Positions 1-12,721 of a stretch of 64,000 bases of DNA are shown in pieces. The position numbers and the translations under genes are program-made. Source of the DNA: Clitoria ternatea (lineage: Eukaryota; Streptophyta; Magnoliopsida; Fabales; Fabaceae); NCBI GenBank assembly GCA_037962975.1, contig CM075672.1:129752001-129816000 (forward strand), written 5' to 3'. Each line of letters starts with the position of its first letter. The first letter of the stretch is position 1. The notes beneath the pieces were generated by a model. The model made no database searches and was not told where the DNA came from. It saw only the letters and a program-made list of their open reading frames with translations.

Positions 1-2478
1 TTGTATCAAAACACATTTATATGTATATTTTGAGTTATTCTACAAGCATACTTCTACACCCCCTGTAAAGAACTGTTCACATTTACTGAAACGTCCACAA
101 TTCAAATGGGTGAGTAATAACCGAATAGTAAATAGAAATTCAATAACAAGGTAATTACTTTGACTTTCTCATCATCAAATACATAACAAGTTATTACTTT
201 ACTAAGAATAATAAACACGATAGCTACATAGCATCTAAATCAATCATCCTCGAACATCCCAAGCACTAAGGCTTCTAAGGATCAAATCATACATCTCCGT
301 AATTCCACCCAAATGTCCATTAACTATACATAGCTATGAATACTCACCAATGCAATATATGTATGCCATGGTCTTTGAAATCTTTTCTTTTATTTGTGCA
401 CAAAAATAATGAAATATGGATCTGACTTAATAATACAAGCAGGCGTCAGGACAACCCACTTAGTGAATCACAACACTATAGTTAAGGGCATTTGGGCAAC
501 CATACAGTGAATCTCAACACTATGAGTGGTAACCTCAAAGGCAACAAGCTATAGACTGCACAGTAAATCATAACACTATAACATGATAGTCTCTTCAGTA
601 AATCTCAGTACTGGAAATGCATATAACGTCATGAAATGCAATTAATGCATGAGATGTGAATCACAACACATAAGTAATACTCATACTGACATCATGGCTT
701 ACTCCACTACACCATTCCATGACATTAATTCAATAATCATCATCCATCATAATTTTCCACAAGGCCTAATCAATATCTTATCACTTTAATTTACAACACA
801 ATAGTAATCCATATCAACTTTACATGCACATGCCACTAGGGCCATTTATCATCAATTCATCATTTGAATCTTCTCTATCATAATAATTCAAGCTCAACCA
901 CACATCCAATAGATATCATATACCTTCAATTAAGCAATACATACCATCAAAATATACTCGACAATTACTATAAATTCACAACATATTTAACCACCTATAT
1001 ATGTATATCTATATCTCATTAGACTTAATTCAATCATCAAATACAGGTTAGTACTTATATCATTCCCATCACAGAACAAGTCTCAATCAAATTAATGTAA
1101 ACAAAATACAAGGTTGTATCATATTCTTTCATTACTAAAACAATATTTGAAACATTGTTAATGCACATAAGCAATTAAATTTTCATAAAACCATAACCCT
1201 AGAATTAAACTCCTAATTATTATTCAACTAGTAATCCCCCTCGTACATTAAATGTACCTTATGGCGAATCCAACTTTACCATTTAAGCTTCTGACGATCG
1301 GATGCCTTCCATTTATAATCCTTCATTATTTCCAAAAGTTATGAAGCTAGTGAACACGCGTTTACACAATGTTGAAAAGGTCTTTGGGCAGCGACAACGC
1401 TTAGGGAAAATTTCCTAAATACTGAATAATTATGTTAGCCATTCTAGAATCAGAGTTAACACATTTCAAGGCTTAATTCGAAGATCCAACATAGTTCTGA
1501 AAGATAACGATTTACCAAAACGTTGTTACGCTTGCTGAAAACTCTTTGATTTGATTTCGACTCCTCAAACGCCAACTGATAGTTTACGAAACAACTCCTC
1601 AAGTGTTGTTTCGTACAATCTGGGCAATGTTTTAGCAACTAAACATAATGGGTCATGTTTTCCCCATACCGAATAAGGAATAGTTCAAGGAATGGGTTCA
1701 AACTTTACCTATAAGCTCCGAATTATAGATTGGGAGTCATCAATGTGAAAGACTCCACTTGCTCCTTCAATGGCATCACACGGCTATGGCTAAGAGAGTA
1801 TGAATTCCCAAGCCTATACATGTAAAGGAAAACTTGTGACGGAGAATAAAGAAAATGGATTAAATTAAATCATGCCATTTACCTTGAACAAAACATAAAA
1901 CTTGATGGGCCAAACATGAGACTGATGGCATGATGAGATGACAACGGGAGGATAGAAAAGAAGATGCATATCGGTACATGCACTAGCCTTATAATGAAAT
2001 TTGAACTTGAATGATAGAGGTAGGAGGTATGGATGGCACGGTGGAGTTGATGTGGAATGAGTTATTAAGAAATGGAATTGAAATTCAGAATTTTGGGTTT
2101 AAAAGTTATAATGATATCTATTATTTATTTTAGCAACCCAACTAAATTAACTTTGTAATTTTATAAGAATTAGTTTACTCTCGATTGGTAGGAATTAATT
2201 TTTATCACCATTTTTAAAATTTAAGATGTTACACCGGGTAGAATAAGTAATTGAATTTCTAGATTCTTAATTTATTCTGGAAATTTAAATTATGATTTAA
2301 GAGTTAATACAATTAATTATTCAATTATATTAGTGTAGTCATTTAATTTATTTTAACTAAACACATACTTGGTAATTCAATTAGCATAACTCTAAATATT
2401 ATTTTCTAACATTTCCTATAATTTAATTTATTAATTTTAATTATCAATTTCCCTAATTTAAAATTTTAGGATGTTACA
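1..2478 (-). repeat. AT-rich LTR-like sequence with two nested LTR edges
   Basis: No gene is visible. Read on the - strand, two gypsy-type LTR beginnings occur: TGTAACATCC starting at 2478 and TGTAACATCTT starting at 2233, each followed by a similar A/T-rich stretch. This suggests two related LTR pieces, one against or inside the other, with the rest running off the left edge. Around 430-620 there is a degenerate tandem array of about 60 bp whose units share 'agtgaatc.caacactat'. No partner LTR or coding region was found, so the boundaries are inference. Confidence 0.4.
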
Positions 2479-2499
2479 CTAACATCTTCTCCATATCAA

Positions 2500-4450
2500 C
2501 CTATAGCTTGTCATTAATGTTCATTGCCTTTTTGACGTAATCTCCAAGTGTAACCATCTTCAATAAACTCTAATGTAGGCTTGGAGGGTCCAAGTTTATC
2601 ATGCTGACAAAGCTAGCCGATGTTCCCCTATCATTTAACTTCCTTTTTTCATGGTGATTTCCTCATTCACCATTTGTAAGCTCAAGTCGTAACAATACCG
2701 AGTCATTTCTTGTTCACGCCAAACTGGATAACATTAGTTATTCTTATCAATGAACTTGATAAGTAGATGTAGTGTGGAAAAGATGGCCTCCATTATGTTT
2801 AAAGCAGGTCTTCCTAAGATCCGATTGAATGGTGACTTGATATAAATCACCGGGATTCATGTCTTCATCGGTCTTGTGTCGAGATCACCTTCAAAGGTGA
2901 GTCTTATGTCAAGATACCCTTTAATGGGTTGCTTAGCTCCATTAAAACCTATTAAGTCTTGGTGTAAGGATGCAAATCCATATAAGCTATACCCATCTTT
3001 TTAAGATATTCATAAAAAATAATATGTCAAGAACTTTTATGATTAACCAACAATCACTGGATGCTCTTGTTAGCTATGTTGACCTCAATCACAACTACAT
3101 CATCGTCACCTATAATGGTGGGAGTAAAGTCATCATCTGAAAAAGAGATAGATGAGGTTTAAACTTCACCATAGAATAGTCTGTTGTTAGGCTTAGCCTT
3201 AACAAACATGATTATACGTAAGTTATTCTTTTAGAAGGTGTCGGATACTCAACCCTTAGCGAAGCCTCCGACGATCATGTCTAACACTTCTCTTTTCCCT
3301 TTTGAAGGAGTCTTCTCCAAGTCATTTTCATTGTTGAAAGCTTTCACTATCTTAGTCTTATGTTTTCAATCGTTGTTACCTTTTTGGGACCCCGTCTCTC
3401 ATCACTGTCAAGGGACTTATCCTTTCTTCTCTTGACATTCTGATTAGGATTGTTATAAGGCTTATTCTTAAACAAATATTACTTTAACTTTCTCTCTCTT
3501 ATCAAGACCTCAGTCGTGTCCTGGAGTTTCTTACATTCGTCTATAGTATGACTAGTCTACTCATGAAACTCACAATACTTATTTAGGTTGTCAAGCTTTT
3601 TGACCAGTACTAGTTTCCTTATGTCATACACGTTGAATCCAGATAGCCCAACTTCCCTAAGAATTTGAATTGGCCTAACATTAAGAGGAGCATAATGATC
3701 AAATGTAAACACTTTTTTTCATTGGAATAGGGTGGAAAGTTTTCTCTTACTTAGGGTTCTCCCTCAGAGCTAATGTGGGAGCCATAAGTAACTTTTTCTC
3801 CGTAGTGGCAAGGTGTATTTCTTGGCCCATGTATTTGGTTGCTTTCTTCTTGAATTTCTTAAAGGTCTTGGGTGTCCTCTTTTTCTAGAGACAAGGCAAA
3901 ATATGATTTTTCTTGTAGGATCTTTATGGTGACGTGGAGTTTGATTGGCCAAGTCAGACCTAAAATCATTGCGTTTTCTTTACAAAACCTTTTTAGGAAG
4001 TCCTTTAAAGACTTTATCTTACCTTGGTTCATCTGAGCCAAGGTATGTGATTTTCTTAGTATGTCATTTGCTCTAACAAAATGATTTTTAAAAAATCTAG
4101 TCAAATCTTCCTAAGAATCAATTGACCTTGGGTGACAATCCCTTGAACTAACTAAGAGCTTCCCCAGCCAAGGTCCTAGGGAACATTCTACACATAATAT
4201 CACCCTCCGCTTCTAAGAACAATGACTCATTGGTGTAGCCATCTAGGTGCTTGCTTGGATCCGTCTCACTAATGTATTCCCTAATGGATAACAACTATAA
4301 AGTCTAGAGGTCATTGGGAATCATAATCCCCGTGGAACATCAGTAAAGGGGATGTTGAACTTCTACTCCATAGGCTTGTAAATTATGATACCGGGGGGAA
4401 GTAACGCTTTATTTAGTATGTGGACTCCTAGTAATCTTCATTATATGTTG
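2500..4450 (-). pseudogene. Decayed Ty3/gypsy gag-protease
   Basis: The - strand gives broken reading frames of a plant gypsy polyprotein. From high to low coordinates: a gag capsid-like stretch at 4104-3859 containing NQGKIKSLKDFLKRF; a knuckle-like KYCEFHE...SHTIDECKKLQ segment near 3590-3500; and an aspartic-protease-like region near 3140-2790 with VVVIEVNIANKSIQ and then IKSPFNRILGRPALN. This order and wording match the Tat-type gypsy lineage as I know it. Several in-frame stops and frameshifts make it non-functional. Reverse transcriptase and integrase are absent; the frame is cut at about 2478 by the neighbouring LTR edge. Confidence 0.65.
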
Positions 4451-5962
4451 GGATCCTGAAGTAGTCTAGTGATGAGAAGTGTGAGAAAAGATAACACATG
4501 TGTAGACATTCCTTACACCTCTATAGGTATGGATTAATATGCCCCTAGTGAATCCCTTAACGTCTAATTAATACTAGCTTATTATGTAATGGTGATTATC
4601 ATGGGTTATGTAAGGCTTGACACTTGGGGAGTCACAAAGATACTTGATGTGATTGTCTAACTATTGGTATGGGCCTCTGGATACCAATACTAGTATTAAC
4701 CCAAGTCATACCTTTTAAACTGTGTTTTGAATTGTTATTGAATGAATGCATGTGTGACATAAGTGTTTTTTTCTTGATTATGAATGGTATGTAATTCTTT
4801 ATGCTTAATTAAATTAAGGAATTGGAATCTCTTTGAATTTAACCTAATCAACTAAGATTATTCTTTTCTTAGTTGGCTGATCTAGGGATTGTATCTTTTG
4901 TGGCGGTAGGACCATATGTATTTGATAAATTGACTAAATCACTTCCAATGATTGGTTTAATTCATAAGCCCGTTAGGACTTAATGTGTTCTAGGATATAG
5001 TTACATTGCTCTTTAGGGCAGTTGTTTAGCATGAATGTTGACACAGAATTAAAAAGCTCAAGATTAATATAAGTGAAACCATAAGTCTTGAGGGCATCAT
5101 TGAAACATAAGACTCTAGTGATTAATCTGTTTTTACTTTATTTCATAACAATTTGCTCTCTTGAACTTTGTGCCCATTCCTTCTTTCATCTTCGTCCATC
5201 CTATTTTCTTTCTCTTTTAATTTCAAAATAATTTTCTTGTGATGGCTCAACATTCAAAGAACTTGAGTTATGGGCTCATAATATTTTTCTCTGATATAAT
5301 CCCTAGGGGTTCGACCCTTATGGTCTAAAGTACTCCTTATATTACATTTGATGGTTAACCTTGCCAGTGGGTCTAAAAACTTGTCCCATTTTAATTGATT
5401 TTAAAAAATACATATCTTTTCTCACACTAAAAATGCAATAGATGGCAATTTAAAAGATAAAGAGAATGTGGAGTGTTTGAGAGATAGAGAGAAAGATATG
5501 TTAGGGAGATAAAAAGAATGAAATAGGGACGTGCATAAACAAGGATTGTTATGTGCTAGAAGTTTCCAATTTTTTAAAACAAAATAAAAAATACAAGCAT
5601 AGTTATTAGATTGCTTGATTAAAATAAAATCTTATAATACAAATTGGACCATTAGATTCATTGAATTGTGAAATCTTGTGTTATAGTTGGACCGTTAGAT
5701 TGGGCTATCAAATCCAAAATTCAATTAATAGATAACATCGATATGTTTACTTTCTTGAATTGCTTCAATAAATGCACTTCATTTTGAAAAAGGAGTTTGA
5801 AATTGTTTCTGACTCAAAATTGCATCAATGTGAAACATAATTTTTTTCCATTTTAAAGTAAATGACTGTTGGCATATATACATGTGTGTGTATTGATTGA
5901 TAATTATTACATTTTCTTTCAAAGTTTTATTTCTTCTTTAATTCTCAAATTTCTCATTATCA
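4451..5962. other. Non-coding AT-rich sequence, nothing recognised
   Basis: No open frame of meaningful length, RNA gene or clear repeat edge is visible. It is probably the upstream part of the gypsy remnant followed by unrelated repeat sequence. Confidence 0.3.
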
Positions 5963-6860
5963 ATGGATCCTAACCAAATTCCACCTTAATTTAATTTCAG
6001 TGCTTTGTTCCAATTTATGCATATTTATCAACCTCTTTTAACTCAAGTTTCTCAAATACCAATGATGTAATTAATTAACATTATATCCTACAATTTCTTG
6101 TTCAAGAGGAATTAGAAAATAACACACTTAAAGCAAAAGATGGGATAACTCAAAGGAGTCCGAGAATGAGAAGAGCATCAATCTTGGACCAAAAGGATAA
6201 AGTGCGCATTCAATAGTGGTTTAATGTTTTCAAAGACGCAATTGTGGGATGGGTCAAAAAGCCAATGTATTTGGGCAAAGAATCATGACTAATTATAATA
6301 GTTATCGTGGTTCTTTGAGAGAAAAAATTAACTCAATTAAAATCTTGTTAGTAGAAGTTAAATGCCTCAGTTAAAAACTTTGTAAGATGCTACTAGTAAG
6401 CTTTCAACTTAAAGAGAAGTGAGGCATCAAAAAAGAACATTTTAGATGTGGCATGCATGATATGTAATAGAGATAAAGATGGAAAACCATTCAACTTAGA
6501 CATGGAATATGCATGGCGACTTTTGAAGGATGAACCAAAATGGGTGGTAGAGTCAACTTAAACTTCTTCAAAGGAAACAAAGTTATATGAATTTGGGACA
6601 TTCTTATCTTCTATTCTAGAAACTCCAACGAGGGAGTATAATCCAATATCACCTAGTGGTTCAAAAAGCTTTAAAATGGAAGGAAAAAGGAAAGGTAGGT
6701 GAAACTTCTTCAGATTTGGAAGAAAATGAAAACTATAGAGCCAGAAGTGTTACTTTTGGTTGTCTTGCCGCTGCCAAGGATTCATATATGAAAATGAAAA
6801 TGGAAAAACTGAAGTAAGAAGAACATGTTATGCCAAGCTACGTTGGTCCAATTCAACATC
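5963..6860 (+). pseudogene. Decayed PIF/Harbinger ORF1 (Myb/SANT-like, 'GST T3-like' family)
   Basis: An ATG at 5963 opens MDPNQIPP followed by a stop, then NFSALFQF, the usual start of the plant Harbinger accessory protein that databases often misname glutathione S-transferase T3-like. Further along, in changing frames, are SPRMRRASILDQKDK and WFNVFKDAIVGWVKK (the SANT-like region, about 6160-6260). LDMEYAWRLLKDEPKW follows near 6497-6545 and AAKDSYMKMKMEKLK near 6773-6818, which fit the C-terminal NAM-associated part. Stops and frameshifts break it repeatedly. In intact elements this protein binds DNA together with the DDE transposase ORF2; no ORF2 is seen here. Family assignment is from recalled motifs. 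Confidence 0.6.
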
Positions 6861-8597
6861 AACATGGGATTCAAGATCAAGGAGACCATGAAGTAAGCTA
6901 ATGCTTTTTTATGCACTTGATGAGTGCAAGGATGACTCAACTTGGGCTTTATTGACTGATGGTGTCCACCCTTATGAGTCACGATAGTCAAATATGACTG
7001 TTTTTTAGGATCAACTTCTAAGGATCTTTCACGAGTGGATTTCCATGGCCTTCTATGTAAGGAGAGAAGCATTGGTGTCATTTTCTCATTTATTTTTGAC
7101 CTAGTTAGCTGTTAGAGGAAGTTAGTTGAACGTTGAAAAAAAGTCTTGGATTACGATCTGATGAAAGTTGAGAAGTTCACTATTGGTGTTTGCATTTGCT
7201 CTTTCACTACCTAACTTTATGTTCTTATTGGGCATTGTACATGGGGGTTACTAGGATGACTAAGATGTCTCCCCTTAGCTATAATAACTTTCGGCCAATA
7301 AGGATCATTAGGGTGACCCAAGAGGGTATACATTTCACAAATATTATCCAACAAATTTTGTAAATGCATTATCCAAACTTCAAGCCAGATCAGCCACAAA
7401 AACCACCACAATAAGAGGTCAGGGACCAAAAGGATATCCATAAGCCAGAGCATATCCCAATTCACCTTCATGATTACTTTCAGGTGCTTGGCTTATAAGT
7501 TTACGATGTTTATGGTCATATAGACTCGTTGGATGTAGATTTTTTTAGCGACGCCTTTAGGAGCATGTAGAGTTGGCATTTTTAGACCAGGTTTGGACCC
7601 AATTTCAACTCCAAAGGATCATTAAGATGCTTGAATCCCAACCTCTAACCCCTTGAGTTCCTTTCCCCTTACGCATAGAATTTTATGACTATTTTCCTTT
7701 TAATTTGGGGTATTTTATATACTATGGATTTAGATGATCGTAGTGGGCATTTTTATTTAAGTACTTATGCTATTTTTTGGAGAAATTGCATGATTGATTT
7801 ACCACTGGCGAATATGATATGTGTGAGTGAGTGAGAGAGATTTATTATGTAGTTAGCTATTTAGGGTTTATTTTTATTTAGGTTTGTTAGATAGTCTTTG
7901 CATGTTTAGGTTTATTAGGTAGAGTTTAGGCTCCCTAGAGTTCTTACTCGCTCGTTTCATTATATTTTCTATACGTGATGATTGACCTAATATGTATAGT
8001 GTGACACATGATAATGTCAGTCGCTTGTTAAAGCATACCCCTTTTTCAACTTAGCACTACTCCGCTACATTGAAAATATTGTTTTGATGCTAAGTTTGAG
8101 GAAGAGAGAGTGTGACTAAGATTTTAGTGACATATGCAATTGAGAGTACTTATTCAGAGTTAGCATGATACATTTTTTTAGATCTACCACTTTAAAGAGT
8201 ACTATTTATACATCTCTTTATTGTGCTATTTTTTATATATTGATTATGGTTAGTTGAGCTCTAAGTTTAATGAGGTATTTATTTTGTTTCCTCTTATTTG
8301 GAATGATTTTTCATGTTTGCTTTTCCACATGATATTTATGAAAGAGTAAGGTGGATAAGTAACAAATAATTGACTCATGTTTGCATGTTTGCTTAATTAT
8401 GATTACATTTGAGTTCCCTTTATTGATTGCTTGAGTGCCCTTTATCCCTTATTGACTAAACTTTTTTTAGAACACATTAGATTGATTTTCTAGGATCTAT
8501 GGGTGGATAAGTAACAAAGTAATCGACTCATAATTGGGTGTGATCTTTTTCATATTTGAATGATTGGTAGTGAGCACATGCCTTCAAATTTCCCTTT
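6861..8597. other. Non-coding, unclassified repeat-like sequence
   Basis: Only shadow frames are present. T-rich stretches and repeated 'ggtggataagtaacaaa' wording near 8350 and 8500 suggest old repeats. No domain was recognised. Confidence 0.3.
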
Positions 8598-8783
8598 ATT
8601 GATATACCTTTGAATACAGTGAGGTTAACTAAGAGGTTACGAGTTTAAGAAAAATATGGATTTTTTTTGTACAAGATAAATACATGATGGAATCGTAGCA
8701 TCATATATATACATAGTAGAGTTATATATACAACAAGTGGTGGAACAAAATTATACATGCTGAAAGTAAAGGGGCACACAGGC
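8598..8783. repeat. Fragment of the repeat family also seen at 23179-23395
   Basis: The passage from 'gaggttaactaagaggttac' to 'ggggcacacaggc' aligns by eye with 23205-23395. It is cut at 8783/8784 by the long LTR. The same repeat family appears to resume near 12.72 kb, so the LTR seems to have inserted into this older repeat. Confidence 0.5.
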
Positions 8784-11700
8784 TGTAACATCCCAAAAAT
8801 TGATAAATATATTTAATTGAGATGAGTAAATAAGGAATAATTGTGTATAAATTAGTTTATACCCCGGAAGATTGGAAATAATTAAATTGATAATTTTTAT
8901 GACTATCAATAATTTATTATAGCTTTATAAGCTGAAATGTATACCCGATTAAAATATGGGTGTCGGACCAAGTATCTTCGATTGAGACACTGTCGGTCAA
9001 GGTAATAGAGAATAATATTGGGAGTCCGAATATATCTTCAGAATAATTTTTAGATAAAATATTGGGCCCAAACGGGGATCCTATTTGTTATAAAATGAAA
9101 GAATTATAATAAGGAGTTAAACTTAAAATAAAACCCTATTTCTTTTTCTCTTTATTTCCCGTTACTCTCTCCCTCTCAATACACACTCTTTTCTTCTCCT
9201 TCTTCCCAACTTCTTCTTCCTCTTCTCTCCCTCTCAAGAAACCAAAGTGGGTATGCCTCCTTCCTTTTCTTCATTTTCATTTTCCTCTTCCTTGCAAGAA
9301 GGAGATTATGTGATTAAGAGCTCTCTCCTCTCTCTTATTTTTGTCACGCTCATTCTCACTCTCCTTGGGGCCCACTTCCTTTTTCTAGAGGTAAGCTCTT
9401 CTCCCCATTTTTATGTGTCTCAAGCCCTAGGTTATGGTTTGTGAGAATTGTGCATGAATGAGGTATGATTTAAAAGCCACTCTAGACAAGCCCTAAGGTG
9501 CGGTGTGAGATTTTAGTGTGATATTGTGAGGATGCATGATGGTACACGAAAAATGAGTATGCATGGGATGAAAAATGATAGGTACACATGATGGTTGTTG
9601 GGTTTTGGTGAAACCCTAACTTGGGAAATGAGAAATATAAGTGGATAAGGGCTTATCCAGGTTGATTGGGTGATATTGATGATGAAAAGTGAGAATAATG
9701 ATGGGAAATAGATATGCATGTGAGATCTCTTTAATGATTATGAGTCAATAATGCATGATAATGAGTATAAACACCTAAACCATGATGGTTATGGTGGGTT
9801 TAATAGAATAAAAGTGAGTTAGAGTGTAATGGCATGAATACCATGATATTAACCAAAAGTATTTAAATCTTGGTGGTTGAGATAGAAAATAATTATATGT
9901 GGTATGTTGTGTAATGTAGGAAACGACCTCATCGGTGAAGCGGGACCTTCAGATCGTGTTGACTACTACTTCTCTTGAGGTAGGAGAGGGTAACATTTCT
10001 AAATGCATAATTTTATTCATTAATGATGTGTATGTATGGATGTGTTCCCATAATATGACTTGGATGAATATCTTGATGTCTATGTGATTAAAATGCATTT
10101 GGAGTAATTCGTGTTATGTGGTAAATATTTGGAATGACAATAATTGAAGTATGGCTTATGATTGTTTGCTTTAATGCCATAGTTGTGATTGGAGTATACC
10201 GTATGGACATCCATGATATGTGTGTGGAAGAAATTGATGAACCATGATTGTCACTAACAATTGATATGAATGAAATGTGTGATGATTGAGAATGTTAAGG
10301 ATATTGAAATCCACCAAGTAATGGTGGTGTGTGGTTGGATATGGAGTGACACTAAAGATGCATAGTGTGAGGAATGCATTGATTGACATTTGCATCCATG
10401 GCATATCATAAGCTGTCTATGTGGAATGTTAGGGGTTCCAATAGGCGGGCCCAGTGGGAGGGCGACCCAGTGCACGGGTAATTTATGTTGTTCACTAGTG
10501 ATTCATTAGGATCACGAAGTTGTTCGTAGTTTGGTGGCAAGGCACCCTATATAGTGGGCCCAGTGGGTAGGTGACTATATGATGAGCGAGTATCCTCGGT
10601 GTTTCTAATAGGAAACGACTCTCTCAATGTGTGTTCGGGAGGGGCCTGTAGCACTTGTGGCAAAGTGTAGCCACATGAATCTGCATGTCACAGGGTGACT
10701 AGTGCTACAAGGGGGCGATAGCGATTTGGTACCAGTAAAAGTTTGTGATTATGCATGCAAAAGTTAAAATATATGTGTACACATTTACTACTGCAGTAGG
10801 GGCATAGCAGCACACCTATGTTTAACCCACACATTGTATGATATTGTATCCTACAGTCGGATCCGCATGTGACATTGATTCATTCGTGCATATGCATTAG
10901 CCATAAGAGCATTTGCATATAGCTGGAGATATGCCGAGTATGATAGCCTTTGAGAATGCAAAGTATTGAATTGGGAATGGTGGTGTGTAGTACTAACCTA
11001 AAAGAATGGTTATGATGTTCGATGATGATGATATGGTTATAATAAAGCTTGTGACATAATTATGAAATATATGGTATGAATGTGTATGTGCATATCATCA
11101 TAGTGCATGATTTTGATTCATTTGGTTTATGTTACTAACCTCCTAGTTGCCATTTTTCAAAAGGTTGATGTAGGTTCTATTGGAAACCTAAGCTTTTTAG
11201 AGGTGGAGTGTTTTGGAAGAAGGTAAATATGGAAGTAGAAGCCTAGGGCCATGGCTGGTGTTTATATGTATATGCAAAGCGTATGTATGTTTTGGTTGTA
11301 TGGCTATTAAGTTAAATATGAAACACTTTTTGGGTAGGTCCTATGAGGAAATTAGGCCTATATCCCTTGTAAGACATGTTTATAATGAATATTTACTTTT
11401 GAATTAAGTTGATTGATGATAAAAATGAACTGATGATGATTTATGATGTATGTTTAAAATCGGGAAGCAGATATGCCAGATTCCCACGTGTCGATAATTA
11501 ACCCGTATAGAGTGTGCCAATAGGTCATAATATTTATTTGGAACTTGTATGCATGTGTGGTTGAGAGCAAGTTGGCCTAAATGCCAAATTGGCAGGGTAG
11601 GTTGAGGCAAAATGTGCCTAAAATGATAATCTTGTATATGATGATCTAGGATCAAAATTCATAGGCGGGACTTGGTGGAGCAAGTCCTAATTAGTTACCT

Positions 11701-12638
11701 AAATATGTTTAAAATGATGGTTTGGGCCAAATTAGGAAATAGAATGAATTGCCACCCCTTGAAGTTTGAAAAACTTAAGTTTTTGGGCAAAAGCTGATAA
11801 ATTCGCTCAAGCGAGGTGAATCTCGCTTAAGCAAATTGGTTGGGTATCAGACATATGGTTTCTGGCCCAATTTCGCTCAAGCGGGTATGACTTTGCTTGA
11901 GCGAAATCCTTCGAATTGGGATTCGGTCACTTTTTCGCTCAAGCGAGTATGGCCTTGCTTGAGCGAGTTCTTATGACAATGGTTCTGTGGAAATTTCGCT
12001 CAAGCGGGTAGGTCCTCGCTTGAGCGAATCCCTTCAAAAATTGGTTCTGGACAAATTTCGCTCAAGCGGAATGGACCCGCTCAAGTGAATTACTTTTAAT
12101 TGGTCACTAGACGAATTTCGCCCGAGCGAATGGGTCTCGCTCGAGCGAATTAATAAGGATTTAGGTATTGGACATATTCCACTCAAGAGGTAGTGGTCCG
12201 CTCAAGCAAATTTACTGGTCTGATTGTTGTGTGCGATTCACTCAGGCGAGTCCTAGATCGCTCAAGCGAATCTGGATGATTTTGCTTAAGAGATTTATAT
12301 TTCGCATAAGTGAATTGGTTATATTTTGATTTCTTCACTTCCTTCATGATTTAAGGGCCTTTTCTTATATCTTCATATATGGGATGAGGCGTACGCCCTA
12401 TATACAAAACCTTTTCCGTTGTAAACTTTGTAATATCACATACTCATTGGGGCTATTCATTACTGATCTAGTTTATGAGAAACTTTAAACTCCTACTCTT
12501 CGTTTTCTGTGGTTTGGGTCATGATGTAATTGTTGAAGTGTCGAACCTCTTTTAAAACGTGAAAATTTTATTCATATTTTTATTGAACTATTTCACTTAA
12601 TTACATCGGATTCAGGTTATGGAAATCGGGGTGTGACA
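8784..12638 (+). repeat. Long gypsy-type LTR (about 3.86 kb)
   Basis: The + strand begins TGTAACATCCC and ends GGGTGTGACA, giving the TG...CA ends of an LTR. A primer-binding site follows 3 bp later. Large parts align with the inverted LTR at 28013-31569: 8953-9031 matches the reverse complement of about 31325-31400, and 9915-9990 matches about 30380-30470. A TATA-like TTATAAAATG near 9088 would leave a transcribed leader of about 3.5 kb within the LTR. The length, ends and Met primer site resemble Tekay-type chromoviruses, which is inference. The small frames within it (for example the serine-rich one at 9247-9444) are not supported as genes. Confidence 0.7.
11802..12316 (+). repeat. Array of paired self-complementary words (CGCTCAAGCG type) in the LTR leader
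   Basis: Nine units occur at starts near 11804, 11874, 11936, 11997, 12059, 12119, 12179, 12239 and 12283. Each unit has a left word (TTCGCTCAAGC or variant) and about 20 bp further on its inverse (GCTTGAGCGAA or variant), so each can form a hairpin with an arm of about 11 bp and a loop of about 10. Period is about 60-70 bp. The outer units are more decayed. Confidence 0.85.
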
Positions 12639-12641
12639 ACC

Positions 12642-12653
12642 TGGTATCAGAGC
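12642..12653 (+). other. Retrotransposon primer-binding site (initiator tRNA-Met type)
   Basis: TGGTATCAGAGC lies 3 bp after the LTR end. It is the usual plant retroelement sequence complementary to the 3' end of initiator methionine tRNA. No gag or pol follows: within about 100-250 bp the sequence becomes the unrelated repeat family of 12.72-13.66 kb. Confidence 0.8.
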
Positions 12654-12721
12654 GTTAGTTGCTCTTGTTTGAATTGTGGTCCTTTTTTGTAAAACTATAT
12701 GAATGAGTTTGAATTGCTTGA

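Noticed and set aside
9247..9444. 65-codon Ser/Leu-rich frame resembling a signal peptide
   Set aside because: Lies in the CT-rich leader of the long LTR and is not kept in the related LTR.
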